Shown one piece after another: positions 32,901 through 41,639 of a DNA stretch of 64,000 nucleotides. Every line of letters starts with the position of its first letter. The first letter of the stretch is position 1. Source of the DNA: Haemaphysalis longicornis (Eukaryota > Arthropoda > Arachnida > Ixodida > Ixodidae); NCBI GenBank assembly GCA_013339765.2, contig CM023450.1, forward strand, positions 101,310,244 to 101,374,243, written 5' to 3'. Under the pieces are notes generated by a model. That model did no database searches. It had not been told where the DNA came from and was given only the letters and a program-made list of their open reading frames with translations. Position numbers and translations under genes: made by a program.

Positions 32901-35900
32901 GTGAAGCCAGCCACGAAAAAGGTGCTCGATAGACTCGGCGAACGGCGGGAGCGCTGCTTTACAGGCTGAGTAACTCCGTGGGCAGCCAAGGCGAATAGGG
33001 CAATCTGTCTGACGTAGCTTTCTTTTCACGTGTGCACTGGAAAAAATTGCGTGGTGGCACAGACACTGTTTAAGAACTCGATGCAAGTTAGAAATGTCAG
33101 TGGCTTTTTCACGAGAAAAAAAAAAAAAAACAAAATTGCGGAGCAAACATCGCCTTCCACGCCCTTTGGGGATGGCACAGTTAGTACGTTAGAGCATTCG
33201 AGGAATCCAGGATTCTTTAAACTTTCGCTTCAAATGTATGTGTGGACGTTCTTAACCAGCTTAATTAAACTAATCTTTTGTGTACATTTTCTTCCCTGTT
33301 CTAGTGGCTACTGACTTGCACGATACAGTTGCACTTTGCTTTGAACATGTTTTGTGCGCGTGTAACGAGTAGTTTTCAAGATACACCTTCTATAACTGCA
33401 GCCACCTTTTCACTGCAAAAGGAGCTGGGAAATGGACTAGACTAAAATTGATAGTTGTTTCGACTGACTTATCTTGTTTATTTTTGTCGCGTTCTGCCGT
33501 CAGGTACCTGCAGGCTGTTCTTTTTTTCTCTTCTTTTTTGGCTTGGTCAATACAAGTGTCAGTCTGCTCCTCCAAGCTAAGGAATAGCATTTAATAACAC
33601 GAATAGGCAGTCGTGCATTTAGTCTAGACAGGGAACACGTCCCAGTGAACACAGGCTGTGGCTTGTCAGGAAGAGCGTAACGCTTGGTCAGCAACAGAAG
33701 CCTGCTTGTTCCTTGGTCGACTTCGAACGTGGTCTAATTTGCCGCTGCACAGGTGTTAAAATAGAGAGAGACGAACGAGTCAGACGATCTCGTGTCTGCT
33801 GGGGCTGTTTTTTCACGAAATGTGCACCGCTTCCACTCCCCTTCCTCGCAGGAGAGCATAGTGGAGGAGGATGAAGAGTCGCAGATGCGGGCGGCCATTG
33901 CAGCGTCGCTGCGCGAGAACGCCACCGCCTCCCGGAACCATGACTCGGGCTCCGACGTTGACGACAACGACCAGAGCGACCTAGAGACCTTCGACTCGGA
34001 CACGGAGCTCGTCGGGCCGGCGCACGCGACGACCAACCACAACAGCATGCAGGTGGACTCGTCGCCCGCGAGGGACGGACCCACCAAGGAGGAGGATGAA
34101 GGTTTCGGGGGCAGCAGCAGCAGCAGCAACAATGTCGAGGAGTGGAAGCGGTACCTGGGTAGTGAGACAGGCGAGTAGCGCGGCCTTGGCCATGCGCGCG
34201 CAGGAGCTTTTGATTTAAAAAAAAGCACAAACTAAAAGAAAAAAAATCCTAAAATGGTCATGCTGATGCTGTAGAGCAAATGAGACTTCACACTGTGTGG
34301 TTCGAGCATTGGGAAACTTGTGCTACGCAGTGCTAACGGGACCAGAGAAAGATATGCCTGGACCAGCGCTTTTTGTGTCCCCGTTTGTGTAGTGCAAGTT
34401 TCAGGATACAGTCTAATCCCGCTACAACGGAGTCCACTTCAACTAAATTTCCACTTCAACGAGATATTTTCAATTGCCCGTCAGCTAGCCATAGAAGTCA
34501 ATGCAACAAAGACCTCGCCACAACGGACAATTTGTCTGGCTTGCGTTTGTTCAGCGAAATTTTCGTTGATTGGGGCTGGGCTGGAACAATTATTTTAAAA
34601 TAAAATAAGCGTAACGCCAGCTTTCTGTAACTTTTTATGCATTCAGGGTGCCCACGCTACCACCCATAAACAAAAACAAACTCATTGATGGACGCCATTG
34701 TTTGCATAACGATGTGGCTGGCCGTCTTTACATGAGGCGCAGGCCCGGTGCGCCAAGCCGGAGCTACAGCCAATCCGTATCCATTTGAAATCATACGAAT
34801 GTACCGTAAAAACTCGCGTATAGTTCGGACCTGCATATAGTCTGAGGTGTGATTCGGGGATAGCAAACGCGAGAAAAAACGTTTTCACGCGAATACAGTG
34901 TGAGGAAAACAGAAAAATGCATTTATTTACACACTTGATTAAGTTGTCGTCCTCATCTGACGCACTCTCTTCCAAAGCTCCCTTGTCGGAAATGTCCTCC
35001 CACAGCACCTCATCCTCCGTGCCATCAAGTGCGTTTGTGGTTTGAGATGGAGCACTTTTTGAAGGTACGACAAACGAGCGCCTCGGGAATGCAGGCCCAT
35101 GCCTCGGCGATCCATGAGCAGAGCAGAGCTGGCGAGGCACTTCTGGCTCTCCGGACCTCATCCAACTCCATATACAGGCGCCTGATGTGGTCCTTAAACG
35201 GCTTATTAAGACGCACATCAAGTGGCTGCAGCTGGGATGTCATCGCAGCGCGACTCCAGCTCGGTGCGGGAGTCGCGCAAGCAGTCGAAATTTTCACGTG
35301 TCCTGTCAATTTAATTGTAGCGGGATTCACTGTAAATCAATTCTAACTTGGCAAACTCGCCGTGAGGCTTTATTTCGAGTAATCGCCCCCAAAAAATTTT
35401 GTTGCGGTGGATTAGTATAAACGAACCCACCAAAAGAACGCCATTTTTGTCCTCTCACCCTGGCTTGTGACACTGAAAGGTGCCACGACATTGGATCAAG
35501 ATGGTGAGGGGCCGTGATCGTGGCATGGAGAGGTGTGGAAAGCTGTTTCGTTCAGCGCTCTGGTACACCTGCTGTTTTCCCTAGCAGCCTATGCAGTTCC
35601 CATTGATGTGATGGTTTGTGCACACTGTGCCAAACTTCACCGAAAGGCATATCCTGCTGGCAATATCTCACTACATTTCAAGTCATCTACGCGGAGCCGA
35701 CAGCCGTACCTTGCTTTTTGTGATTTGTACAAACGGGACTAACCACGAGACCTTGTGGTGTTTTGCAGTCGAGAGCGGCATCATTCACCTGGCACATGGG
35801 CAGCCCATCCTTTGATGTGTGCGTGAAGGAAGGAGATGCCTTTGAAAAGCAGGGGGGTGGGGGGGAGGGGGGAGGAGGAGAGAAAAGTGAGATTTGAACA

Positions 35901-38900
35901 GAGAAAGAGAACTAGCAGCCACAACACCTTTTTTTTGTTATTATTGTGAGAGTTATTTATTATCCTTCTAGGCCTCTGAGCCAGCCCCTTTCCTAATAAA
36001 GTTACATCTATCTATCTATTGTGTCAGTGCAAAAGTTCATACTGTGGCAAAGCTGTTTGCTCCAGTGGACCTGGCAAATCTTTGTCCCAGTTACGGGCGA
36101 AGCTTGTGGCAGCATTTTTGCATCCAGTGAGAACATCAGAGGGGTATGATAAGCTAGCAAACTGCCCTGTGCTGCCAAAAACACTGAACCATATATTGAT
36201 AAGCGGCTGATTGCAATAAGTCGCGCATCTAACAGGGAACGTCCTTAACGAGGCACGTGCTCTGTTCCGTGCAGTTAAGCCTCAACTTTCCGTATGTCGT
36301 TTTGTTATTCCAGATGAAAAATCAGAGTTGATGATACGATTCCCGGATGGATCGAGGAAAGTCATGACGTTTCCCTGCACATCGAAACTGAAGGTGGGTA
36401 GTACTGCCTCCACACCGCTAGGTTGGATGCGCATGCCTTCTTCTGATTGGCTGCGTCTAGTTCTAAGTAATCAAGCATGCATCAGTGTCATTTCATTTTT
36501 TTATGGGAAAAAACAGTACAAGTACTGTAAATGTACAAGTCAATAATGATGTACTTTTTGTTTACAATCAAGGTGAATAATGGCAGTATGTGTCCCTTAC
36601 TTCAAGTTGTTGAATAATTCACTCTGACACTACCAACTGCTACTAGCCCTCTTAGTTGGTAGAGTGACTGCACTAGATGGGTGGCTGTCCTGGGTTCGTA
36701 TCATGAGCCAGGATGAATGAATTTCTTCTCAACTGTGAAGCGTTCTGAGGGAGTTGTGCATAGCTTTCCAATGGAAATGCAATGTAAAGAAGTGGCTCAA
36801 GCTTACCGCTATGCGTATGAGCACAACCGTGCATGTGGGTTTTTTGTGCAAGCCAAGAATACCGGGAGTGCGCAGTGGGCTCTCCTAATTGCACAACTCC
36901 CAATCAAGAAGCATCGCAGATGTTGAGTACTGCAAGCGTGATGAATAGCCAGGGGACACAGCGGAAGAAGCTGGGCGCTCTGGGTATTCATCAGGCTTGT
37001 GAAGGCAACATTTACGATTCCGCAAACAGCGTTAGTACAGCCATGAAGCAAACAAAGATTCCGAGCTATTTCATAAATTCTGGGGGCAAAACATAAATTA
37101 GAATAAACCTTTTGCAACCTGCTGTAGCATTCTTCTGAGCTTGTTTTAGTCGTACAGTGCCCACATTGAACTAGGGGTCGATTCGATGAGTCAGTGAAAA
37201 CATGGTCTCCTCCTTATAAGACAGAAACTGCTCCCCGGTACATTTCTCTTATGAAGGGGTTCAACTGTATTGATTTCAGTGTCCCTTTAACTGAGTATTT
37301 CTTATTTGATTTGAAAATCTTAAATTTCAAACCTTCGAATATTTGGTTTAGCATAGTATACGAGTTTATTAAATATTTCCAGAACTCATATCAATTTGTT
37401 AAATACTTCCCAAAACTTGACGTCCCGAAATGAATGCCGCATGCAAAATACCATACATTGGCGAATGTGAAACGCAGTCATGTGTTATTTTTTTTTTCTT
37501 CCACATTTTCTGCATCCTGAGAGTAATGCCTTGAGCAGCGTTGAATGTTTTGACAAACTGCAGGGGTGCAAGAATATTCAAAATTTTCAAACATACATAA
37601 CGAAATATTTTCAGTACCGTATTTACTCGCATAATCCTCGCACTTTTTTTTTCTCGGAAAAGTCCAATGCAAAGTTAAGGGGTGCGAGGAATTATGCGGG
37701 GAACAAAAAAATCCGGTGCACCAGTGTTGCCAATTTGCCTTATGCCAATCCCGCCTAAATGTAGCGGTCGTTTTTTGTGTATGTAAGCTCAGTGTTGCCA
37801 ACAGCAGCTAATTTCTTTTTATTTTATTATTTACAACTGTAAACAGCCTCCCGTCGATCAGCGATTATGAAATTGCCGCCTTGCTTTCTGGCGCGCGCCC
37901 TATCTCGTCGTCATGTGCGTGCTTCACTCAAGTAACGCACGTTGAAGTCGGTGACGCTGAAGTGCCTGCCTGCGGCGCGGTTGCCGTGGTCGATCGCATA
38001 CTCTACTCTATCGCTTCCCAATTTGAAAGCGGCAGTGTAGCTGGCGGTCGTTCCCCATGGTGAAGCGACACAGAGCACAAAACAAAGAGATCAAAAAGTT
38101 CTCAAATGGCAGCGAGATATCCACCACTGACGCGAGTGACTCACTGACTGCTGCTTGCTCAACGACAGGACCGCGACGCGACACGACGACACGACAGCAG
38201 ACTGCTCGAACGCTGGTCTAGTTGTGCACACGCGAAAACCGGCTCAAGGACAGTGTGAGTAGCGTGTTAGGGGCGCCTGTTAGGAGTAGCCATGCAGGTT
38301 GTTAGGGCGCCTGGGTGGCCTTGGATACACAGCGCTCTCCGCCGAACCACGGAGAGGCGGCGGGGGGGAGGGGCGCGTTGGAGAGCGCGTGCACCATGCG
38401 GGTTTCGCGAGCTGGCAACTTTCGCCGCTGCAAAGTTGCGGGTGCGAGGATTATGCGAGGAACCAAAAAATCCAAGTTTCGGTGGCTCACATTAGGGGTG
38501 CGAGGATTACGCGAGTGCGAGGATTACGCGAGTAAATACGGTATTTGTATTGCAGTCAGAAATCAAGTATTCATACTGTTGAATATTCATGTTCAATTCG
38601 ATGATTAAAGCTAATCATTCATGCTCAAGGAATTTTATATTCTTGCACTCCTCCAAAAGGATAAATGCAGCAAAAAGAAAAGGCTATTGAATTTCCTGTT
38701 CGAAGTCAGTCCTTTTACGAGCATTTGTATTTAACAACCCTGCCATTCAAATTCTTTTTCTTTAAATGTCACCTCTCGTTGCCGTATATTCATTTTCTCG
38801 GCTACATGGTTCACTCTCGTCTGTCTCTCTCTCTCTCTCACTTTCAGGCACTGATCTCATTTGCATCGTGTAGTGGATTCAGCGAGAAGACTCACGAACT

Positions 38901-39012
38901 GGTCACCAACTTTCCCCGGCGCAACCTGAGCGAACTGGACCACTCGGTGACGCTACGCGATGCCGGCCTCTTCCCCAAGGAGACTCTGTTCATCCAGCTG
39001 CGCAACTCATGA
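20912..39012 (+). CDS. UBXN7: UBX domain-containing protein 7 (UBXN7/UBXD7), complete, 12 exons
   Basis: Exons: 20912-20975, 21569-21740, 22559-22623, 23909-23977, 25672-25793, 27134-27280, 28758-28848, 32253-32306, 32836-32921, 33852-34158, 36314-36393, 38848-39012. All junctions are GT-AG, every phase matches, and the sum is 1422 nt (473 residues; human about 489). Domains: a UBA-like ubiquitin-binding fold (about 10-55, with ITG-type AVTGADENVAKQMLEACNGN), the RPPLDLMHRGSFES linker, a thioredoxin-like UAS domain (about 150-270, NVQNVQEFACQVLNRDVW and YPYVAILDPRTG), a UIM-like helix (EEDEESQMRAAIAASLREN, about 293-312), an acidic serine-rich linker, and a C-terminal UBX domain (about 393-473) with the p97-binding FPR in TNFPRRNL. 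The known family links p97/VCP to ubiquitylated clients and neddylated cullin ligases. The start at 20912 has a strong context (A at -3, G at +4). Confidence 0.95.
21569..21740 (+). CDS. UBXN7: UBXN7 exon 2
   Basis: Encodes the rest of the UBA-like domain (ADENVAKQMLEACNGNLEMA) and a Ser/Pro-rich linker. Acceptor GCATGCAG|GG, donor TCAGA|GTAAGC. Confidence 0.93.
21980..22500 (+). repeat. Tandem duplication inside UBXN7 intron 2
   Basis: A unit starting GTAGCTACGTGGTTATCGCT at 22014 recurs at about 22309 (period near 295 bp). A partial third copy starts near 22245. The copies share TTTCGCCCTGCTGTAGAA and GGATTCAATTGCT phrases with few changes, so the duplication is fairly young. Confidence 0.75.
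22559..22623 (+). CDS. UBXN7: UBXN7 exon 3
   Basis: Encodes DDVRPPIPPVREVLVENPFP, the conserved arginine/proline linker after the UBA-like domain. Acceptor CTCCTAG|GG, donor TATG|GTAAGC. Confidence 0.92.
22624..23908 (+). other. UBXN7 intron 3
   Basis: No other gene is visible. Homopolymer A and T runs occur at 23095-23107 and 23137-23146. A short inverted pair, AAAAAATAGAGCGCGACTTA at 23663-23682 and its near complement at about 23730-23752, could form a hairpin. Confidence 0.45.
23909..23977 (+). CDS. UBXN7: UBXN7 exon 4
   Basis: A 69-nt exon encoding YHAPRRPTYSVFDRFRDFQA. Acceptor TGTGTAG|GG, donor GCAA|GTGAGT. Confidence 0.9.
25230..25357 (+). mobile_element. LINE 3' end with CAT tail, in UBXN7 intron 4
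   Basis: The segment ends CAAATAAAGTTTATTCATC with a (CAT)n tail at about 25343-25356. Upstream is the phrase CCTCTCACCGGGCGAGGTGC. The coding part is absent. Confidence 0.55.
25672..25793 (+). CDS. UBXN7: UBXN7 exon 5
   Basis: Encodes SYKKRKTLEDLFRPPLDLMH and then RGSFES, the hallmark lead-in to the UAS domain in UBXN7 proteins. Acceptor TTCCTGCAG, donor TCG|GTGAGT, phase 0. Confidence 0.95.
26755..26817 (-). mobile_element. Solo end of the TTAA-family element (intron 5)
   Basis: The plus strand ends TGTATTTTGTCTTTGTGGTT followed by CCTTTAAAG. That is the reverse complement of the conserved left terminus seen at 60611 and 47243. Only one end is recognisable here. Confidence 0.55.
27134..27280 (+). 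CDS. UBXN7: UBXN7 exon 6 (UAS domain, first half)
   Basis: Encodes AREVGRTKNRWLMVNVQNVQ and onward to FVFWQ. The acceptor CACTGCAG at 27133 keeps phase 0 with exon 5 and matches family length. An upstream AG at 27092 with a tidy CCATTTAG breaks the frame. Donor CAG|GTAGTA. Confidence 0.92.
27564..28536. mobile_element. TTAA-type inverted-repeat element in UBXN7 intron 6
   Basis: The left end TTAACCCTTTCACTG at 27564 is mirrored by CAGTGAAAGGGCTAA ending at 28536, giving terminal inverted repeats with TTAA/CTAA at the edges. About 970 bp with no transposase. TTAA flanks are the target preference of piggyBac and Kolobok elements; which of the two is not decided. Confidence 0.62.
28758..28848 (+). 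CDS. UBXN7: UBXN7 exon 7 (UAS domain, second half)
   Basis: Encodes VYQDSEEGQRYVLFYKVVDY and PYVAILDPRT, the most conserved stretch of the UAS domain. Acceptor GTTGCAG, donor ACTG|GTGAGC, phase 1. Confidence 0.95.
28849..30377 (+). other. UBXN7 intron 7, left part
   Basis: No exon is visible. A possible lone terminus of another inverted-repeat element begins at about 29926 (CCCTTGAAGGGACAGACAAC), without a clear partner. Confidence 0.35.
30379..32061. mobile_element. TTAA-type inverted-repeat element in UBXN7 intron 7
   Basis: The left end TTAGCTCTTTCGTTACCACG at 30379 pairs with CGTGGTAACGAAAGAGTTAA ending at 32061; one base differs over 20. About 1.68 kb, with no transposase reading frame. 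It ends 190 bp before exon 8. Confidence 0.72.
32253..32306 (+). CDS. UBXN7: UBXN7 exon 8
   Basis: A 54-nt exon encoding EKVLSWNQVDAVKFCDA, matching the end of the UAS fold. Acceptor CTGTCTTTAG, donor GCAG|GTAACT. Confidence 0.9.
32836..32921 (+). CDS. UBXN7: UBXN7 exon 9
   Basis: Encodes VTEFLAEHPTPDGSAVNPPT then a basic KRVKPATKK. Acceptor TCCTCGCAG, donor AAAAAG|GTGCTC, phase 0. A donor at AGAGG|GTGAAG (around 32900) is possible but would lose the frame. Confidence 0.85.
32922..33851 (+). other. UBXN7 intron 9
   Basis: Nothing beyond intron is recognised. An A run lies at 33117-33130. Confidence 0.4.
33852..34158 (+). CDS. UBXN7: UBXN7 exon 10 (UIM-like helix and acidic linker)
   Basis: Encodes a UIM-like segment, EEDEESQMRAAIAASLREN, then an Asp/Ser-rich linker with a Ser run (SSSSS) and EEWKRYLG. 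The donor CTGG|GTAGTG leaves phase 1. Reading on past the donor meets a stop within six codons. Confidence 0.93.
34409..35332. mobile_element. pogo/Tigger-like element with transposase remnant, UBXN7 intron 10
   Basis: The left end CAGTCTAATCCCGCTACAAC at 34409 and the right end GTAGCGGGATTCACTG at 35332 are inverted repeats flanked by TA on both sides, as in the Tc1/mariner-pogo group. Minus-strand frames show the C-terminal part of a CENP-B/Tigger-type DDE transposase: TSQLQPLDVRLNKPFKDHIR, then FKKCSISN, then ALDGTEDEVLWED with an acidic tail. The N-terminus and catalytic Asp residues are deleted and a frameshift lies near 35030. A TACCGTAAAAACTCGCGTAT end of a second family at 34803 suggests two elements are fused or nested here. 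Confidence 0.75.
35333..35830 (+). other. UBXN7 intron 10, unclassified
   Basis: Short frames only; nothing recognised. Confidence 0.3.
35831..36018 (+). mobile_element. Non-LTR element 3' end with ATCT tail
   Basis: The segment ends CTAATAAAGTTACATCTATC with an (ATCT)n tail at about 36004-36018. A polyadenylation-like signal plus a tetranucleotide tail is the usual mark of a truncated LINE or SINE 3' end. G runs lie at 35850-35875. Confidence 0.5.
36314..36393 (+). CDS. UBXN7: UBXN7 exon 11 (UBX domain start)
   Basis: Encodes DEKSELMIRFPDGSRKVMTF, the first strands of the ubiquitin-like UBX fold. Acceptor TTATTCCAG, donor AAG|GTGGGT. Confidence 0.93.
36645..36735 (+). repeat. tRNA-derived SINE head in UBXN7 intron 11
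   Basis: An A box-like TTAGTTGGTAGAGTG at about 36652 and a B box-like GGGTTCGTATC at about 36691 have tRNA-like spacing. The ends do not pair as a tRNA acceptor stem, so a SINE or tRNA pseudogene is likelier than a working tRNA. Confidence 0.5.
37617..38541. mobile_element. Tigger-like MITE (CCGTATTTACTCGC ends), UBXN7 intron 11
   Basis: CCGTATTTACTCGCATAATC at 37617 is mirrored by GATTACGCGAGTAAATACGG ending at 38541, with TA on both sides. A subterminal copy of GTGCGAGGATTA is repeated near the right end (38436-38530). About 925 bp, no transposase. The same end type occurs in part at 34803. Confidence 0.75.
38848..39012 (+). CDS. UBXN7: UBXN7 exon 12 (UBX domain end and stop)
   Basis: Encodes the rest of the UBX fold with NFPRRNLSELDHSVTLRDAG and FPKETLFIQLRNS, ending at TGA 39010-39012. 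The FPR sequence is the conserved p97-binding loop. The acceptor follows a CT run (38819-38840) and CTTTCAG. Confidence 0.97.
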   Translation, partial: ALISFASCSGFSEKTHELVTNFPRRNLSELDHSVTLRDAGLFPKETLFIQLRNS

Positions 39013-40670
39013 CACCGACCACCGCTCCCTTGTCTACTGCTGCTCACTTCCTCTGCCCCAGGAGAGGCGGCCGTTTTCCTGGACTTTGCCAGTGTTTACA
39101 CGCCTGCCGATGACGCCACGACGACCTATTGCCGCACGCTCTTCAAAGAGAACGCTTGGTGCAAACAACCAGTGGTCGTTGCGGTTTGAGGAGGAAGCAG
39201 CCATGACGTTATTCCACGGCAAAATTCGACTCTTCTTCTCGCGAGTGAGCTGTACCCATTTGCGATGGTGTGCAGATTTCAAGAATGTGATGCTTTGCGG
39301 TTGGCCGGAAGGCGATGTAATATACGATTGCGTATCACGTGATGATGGAAGATTCAGCGCTGCACCCCTGACGAAAGAAAATAAAGACGCGTCTATTCGA
39401 CATCGTTGCCTCGCATGCGGAGGGAGGGATCGCATCAAGAGGATGTGTGCCGAGCTGAACGCACTTCATTTTTTGTGCTATGGGGTCATGGGAAGTCGTG
39501 GAATCGGAAGACGTTTGTTGGTGCCCCGTAATGGTGGTTTTTCACTGAGTAACCTGACCCTTGGTGCATTCGTTTTTCAGTGAGAAGTTAGTTGGGTCAA
39601 AGTGGAGTAACTAGGGGAACATGTTACTCTGCTGAGTTACAAAGCGCTGCATGCACTGAATGTAAACTCGTTTTTATTACCTTTTATTATTCCCGTTTTT
39701 CGAGATTGTGTAAGGAGGAGAGTAATACGTGTGCAACGATGAGTGCAGCTCACTTTTTCTTCTCCCAACTGTGTACAGCTGAATGCTCGAAGCTCTCTGT
39801 TGTCCTAAAAAGGCATCGTCGAGTACTTTCTGTGCTATTTTCTACATTTTTTTGTGAGGAATTGTTTTTTATGTGGCTTGCATTTTGTACCTGTTTTTTT
39901 AGCATGCACATGCCTCGTGTGTTCTCGCCAGTTGTTTTCATTGTTGAGGTGACGCTCCCATGTAAAGTTCTAGAAGTGCGAGATTCTTGAAGGAAAGAAA
40001 AAAAGAAGTGTGTATACTACGATGTGTAGTACTAGGCAATTGTGCAACTACGTAGTTGAATTTTTTTGGCACAACTGGAAAAGAACCTAGCTGAAGTTTT
40101 TTAATTCAGTGCGGGAAAATAGCTTAGTATGTATACCAAATTGTTTTTTTGTCGGCAGTGTTGGTTGCCGAGCGAGGAGCATTTTAAGTTCAAGCAATTT
40201 TGTGTGTTCAAAATCTAGGCACACATGATTGATGCATGCGTACAATGCTCTATTGAAAGAGGCAACACCTAATGTAAATAGCTTTTGATTACAATGCTAC
40301 ATGCTAGAATTGAACGTAGGCATTCTGCAAGTCCCAGTAAGCTGTTGGAGTATGTATCGCAATTTGCAAGCAAAAGAAGAACTTGACAAAGAAAAGACGT
40401 TGCATCTGGTTATTCAGCGCTTCGATTTTTGAATGGAAACCTCTGTTGGGTAATATTCTGCCAGATGGTTTCACCTCCGGGCCCTTGCTTAGGCATACCA
40501 AAGACGTGCCAGTTTTTTGTCAGGTTGTTTGATTTGACTTTGAAAGTACAAGAATTCTGGTACCAGCAACTCGCGATGTCAGGACTACAGCTTGTTCTCC
40601 TTTGAACTCGTGTGGCCCACACCACTGTGCTGCATTCTCAGCAAAATACGGGGGAACCCTGTGAGCATAC
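39013..40670 (+). other. UBXN7 3' UTR and intergenic
   Basis: Presumed 3' UTR. AATAAA at 39380-39385 is a candidate polyadenylation signal, about 370 bp past the stop. No further gene is visible to 40670. Confidence 0.4.
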
Positions 40671-40860
40671 ATCCGCCATAGTTTACAGGCGCCATGAAGA
40701 CAAAACACAAGTTTGGTTCATTCAAAAGAATGCCTCGTTAGATCATACTGCCACAACTTTTAACGTAAACTTCACTCAAATAAGCTATATAATTATGAAA
40801 AAAAGGGGAATGGCTATGTGACCCACTAGCTCATTTCTGTTAGCTTGGCACAACAATTTC
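40671..40860 (+). mobile_element. Partial TTAA-family element (left end)
   Basis: GCGCCATGAAGACAAAACAC and TAACGTAAACTTCACTCAAA match, over about 170 bp, the left ends of the elements at 60611 and 47243. The first bases and the right end are not seen. Confidence 0.65.
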
Positions 40861-41639
40861 AGTGCAGCATTTGCCAGTCTGGGACAGCAAGCGGTAGAGT
40901 TGTACCAATACTCAATGACTTCGAAAGCTGTGTTTGTCAGGCTTGCTTCTAGCAAGTACTAGTTGAGAGCGGCGGACCGTCAGCCCCCAGTTGTGCAGGT
41001 AGCTACTTTGAAAAGGTCCATTCAGGGAGAGATTGGGTTAAAACCGATCCTCCTGAAATGTTCGGGGCGTAAAAATCTGGTTTTACCCGAAAACGAACAA
41101 CCCTAATAATAATGGTAGTACACAGAGCAGACTATTCAAAAGCTGCCAGCCACGATGAATGGGCACTTTCCGAGCTTCTGCAACAAAAGCTGGGTTCACG
41201 CCCAACGCTTAACTTTAGTTTCCCTGCTTTGTAGTCTGCCTGGAAATCAAGTCACAGATTTGGGCATCTATGGAGATTGTACAACCTCCTCACAATTGTA
41301 TAAATGTAGAGGCCCTACAAGGCCGGACGGGATAGTTGACACAACTTGTAAAACAAGTGCCTCTTCCAGTTTGGGAATGCCCTGTACTGCTCTAAGGTGC
41401 TTGCATGTGCTGCAGACCTGTAACGTGCAATAGGTACGATTAACAGCCAATGTAGCAAAGTGAGTGACGATACGTTACGGCAGCTAACAAGCTGCTTTCT
41501 TGTGAGTAAAATGAGCAATTTCATTGACCAGATAGGTTGCTTCAATCAGGCAGGCTCAGTAAGTGCTTGGTTGAGGTACGGTGTGTAGATTTCGGCTGTG
41601 TGCGCACGCTCGTATACCATTGAACCGTTTGAAAGTCCT

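Noticed and set aside
33688..34230. Long minus-strand Ser/Arg-rich frames
   Set aside because: Antisense shadow of UBXN7 exon 10, whose phases and protein match are clear.
39034..39583. ORFs just past UBXN7 on both strands
   Set aside because: They fall in the presumed 3' UTR and have no recognisable protein pattern.
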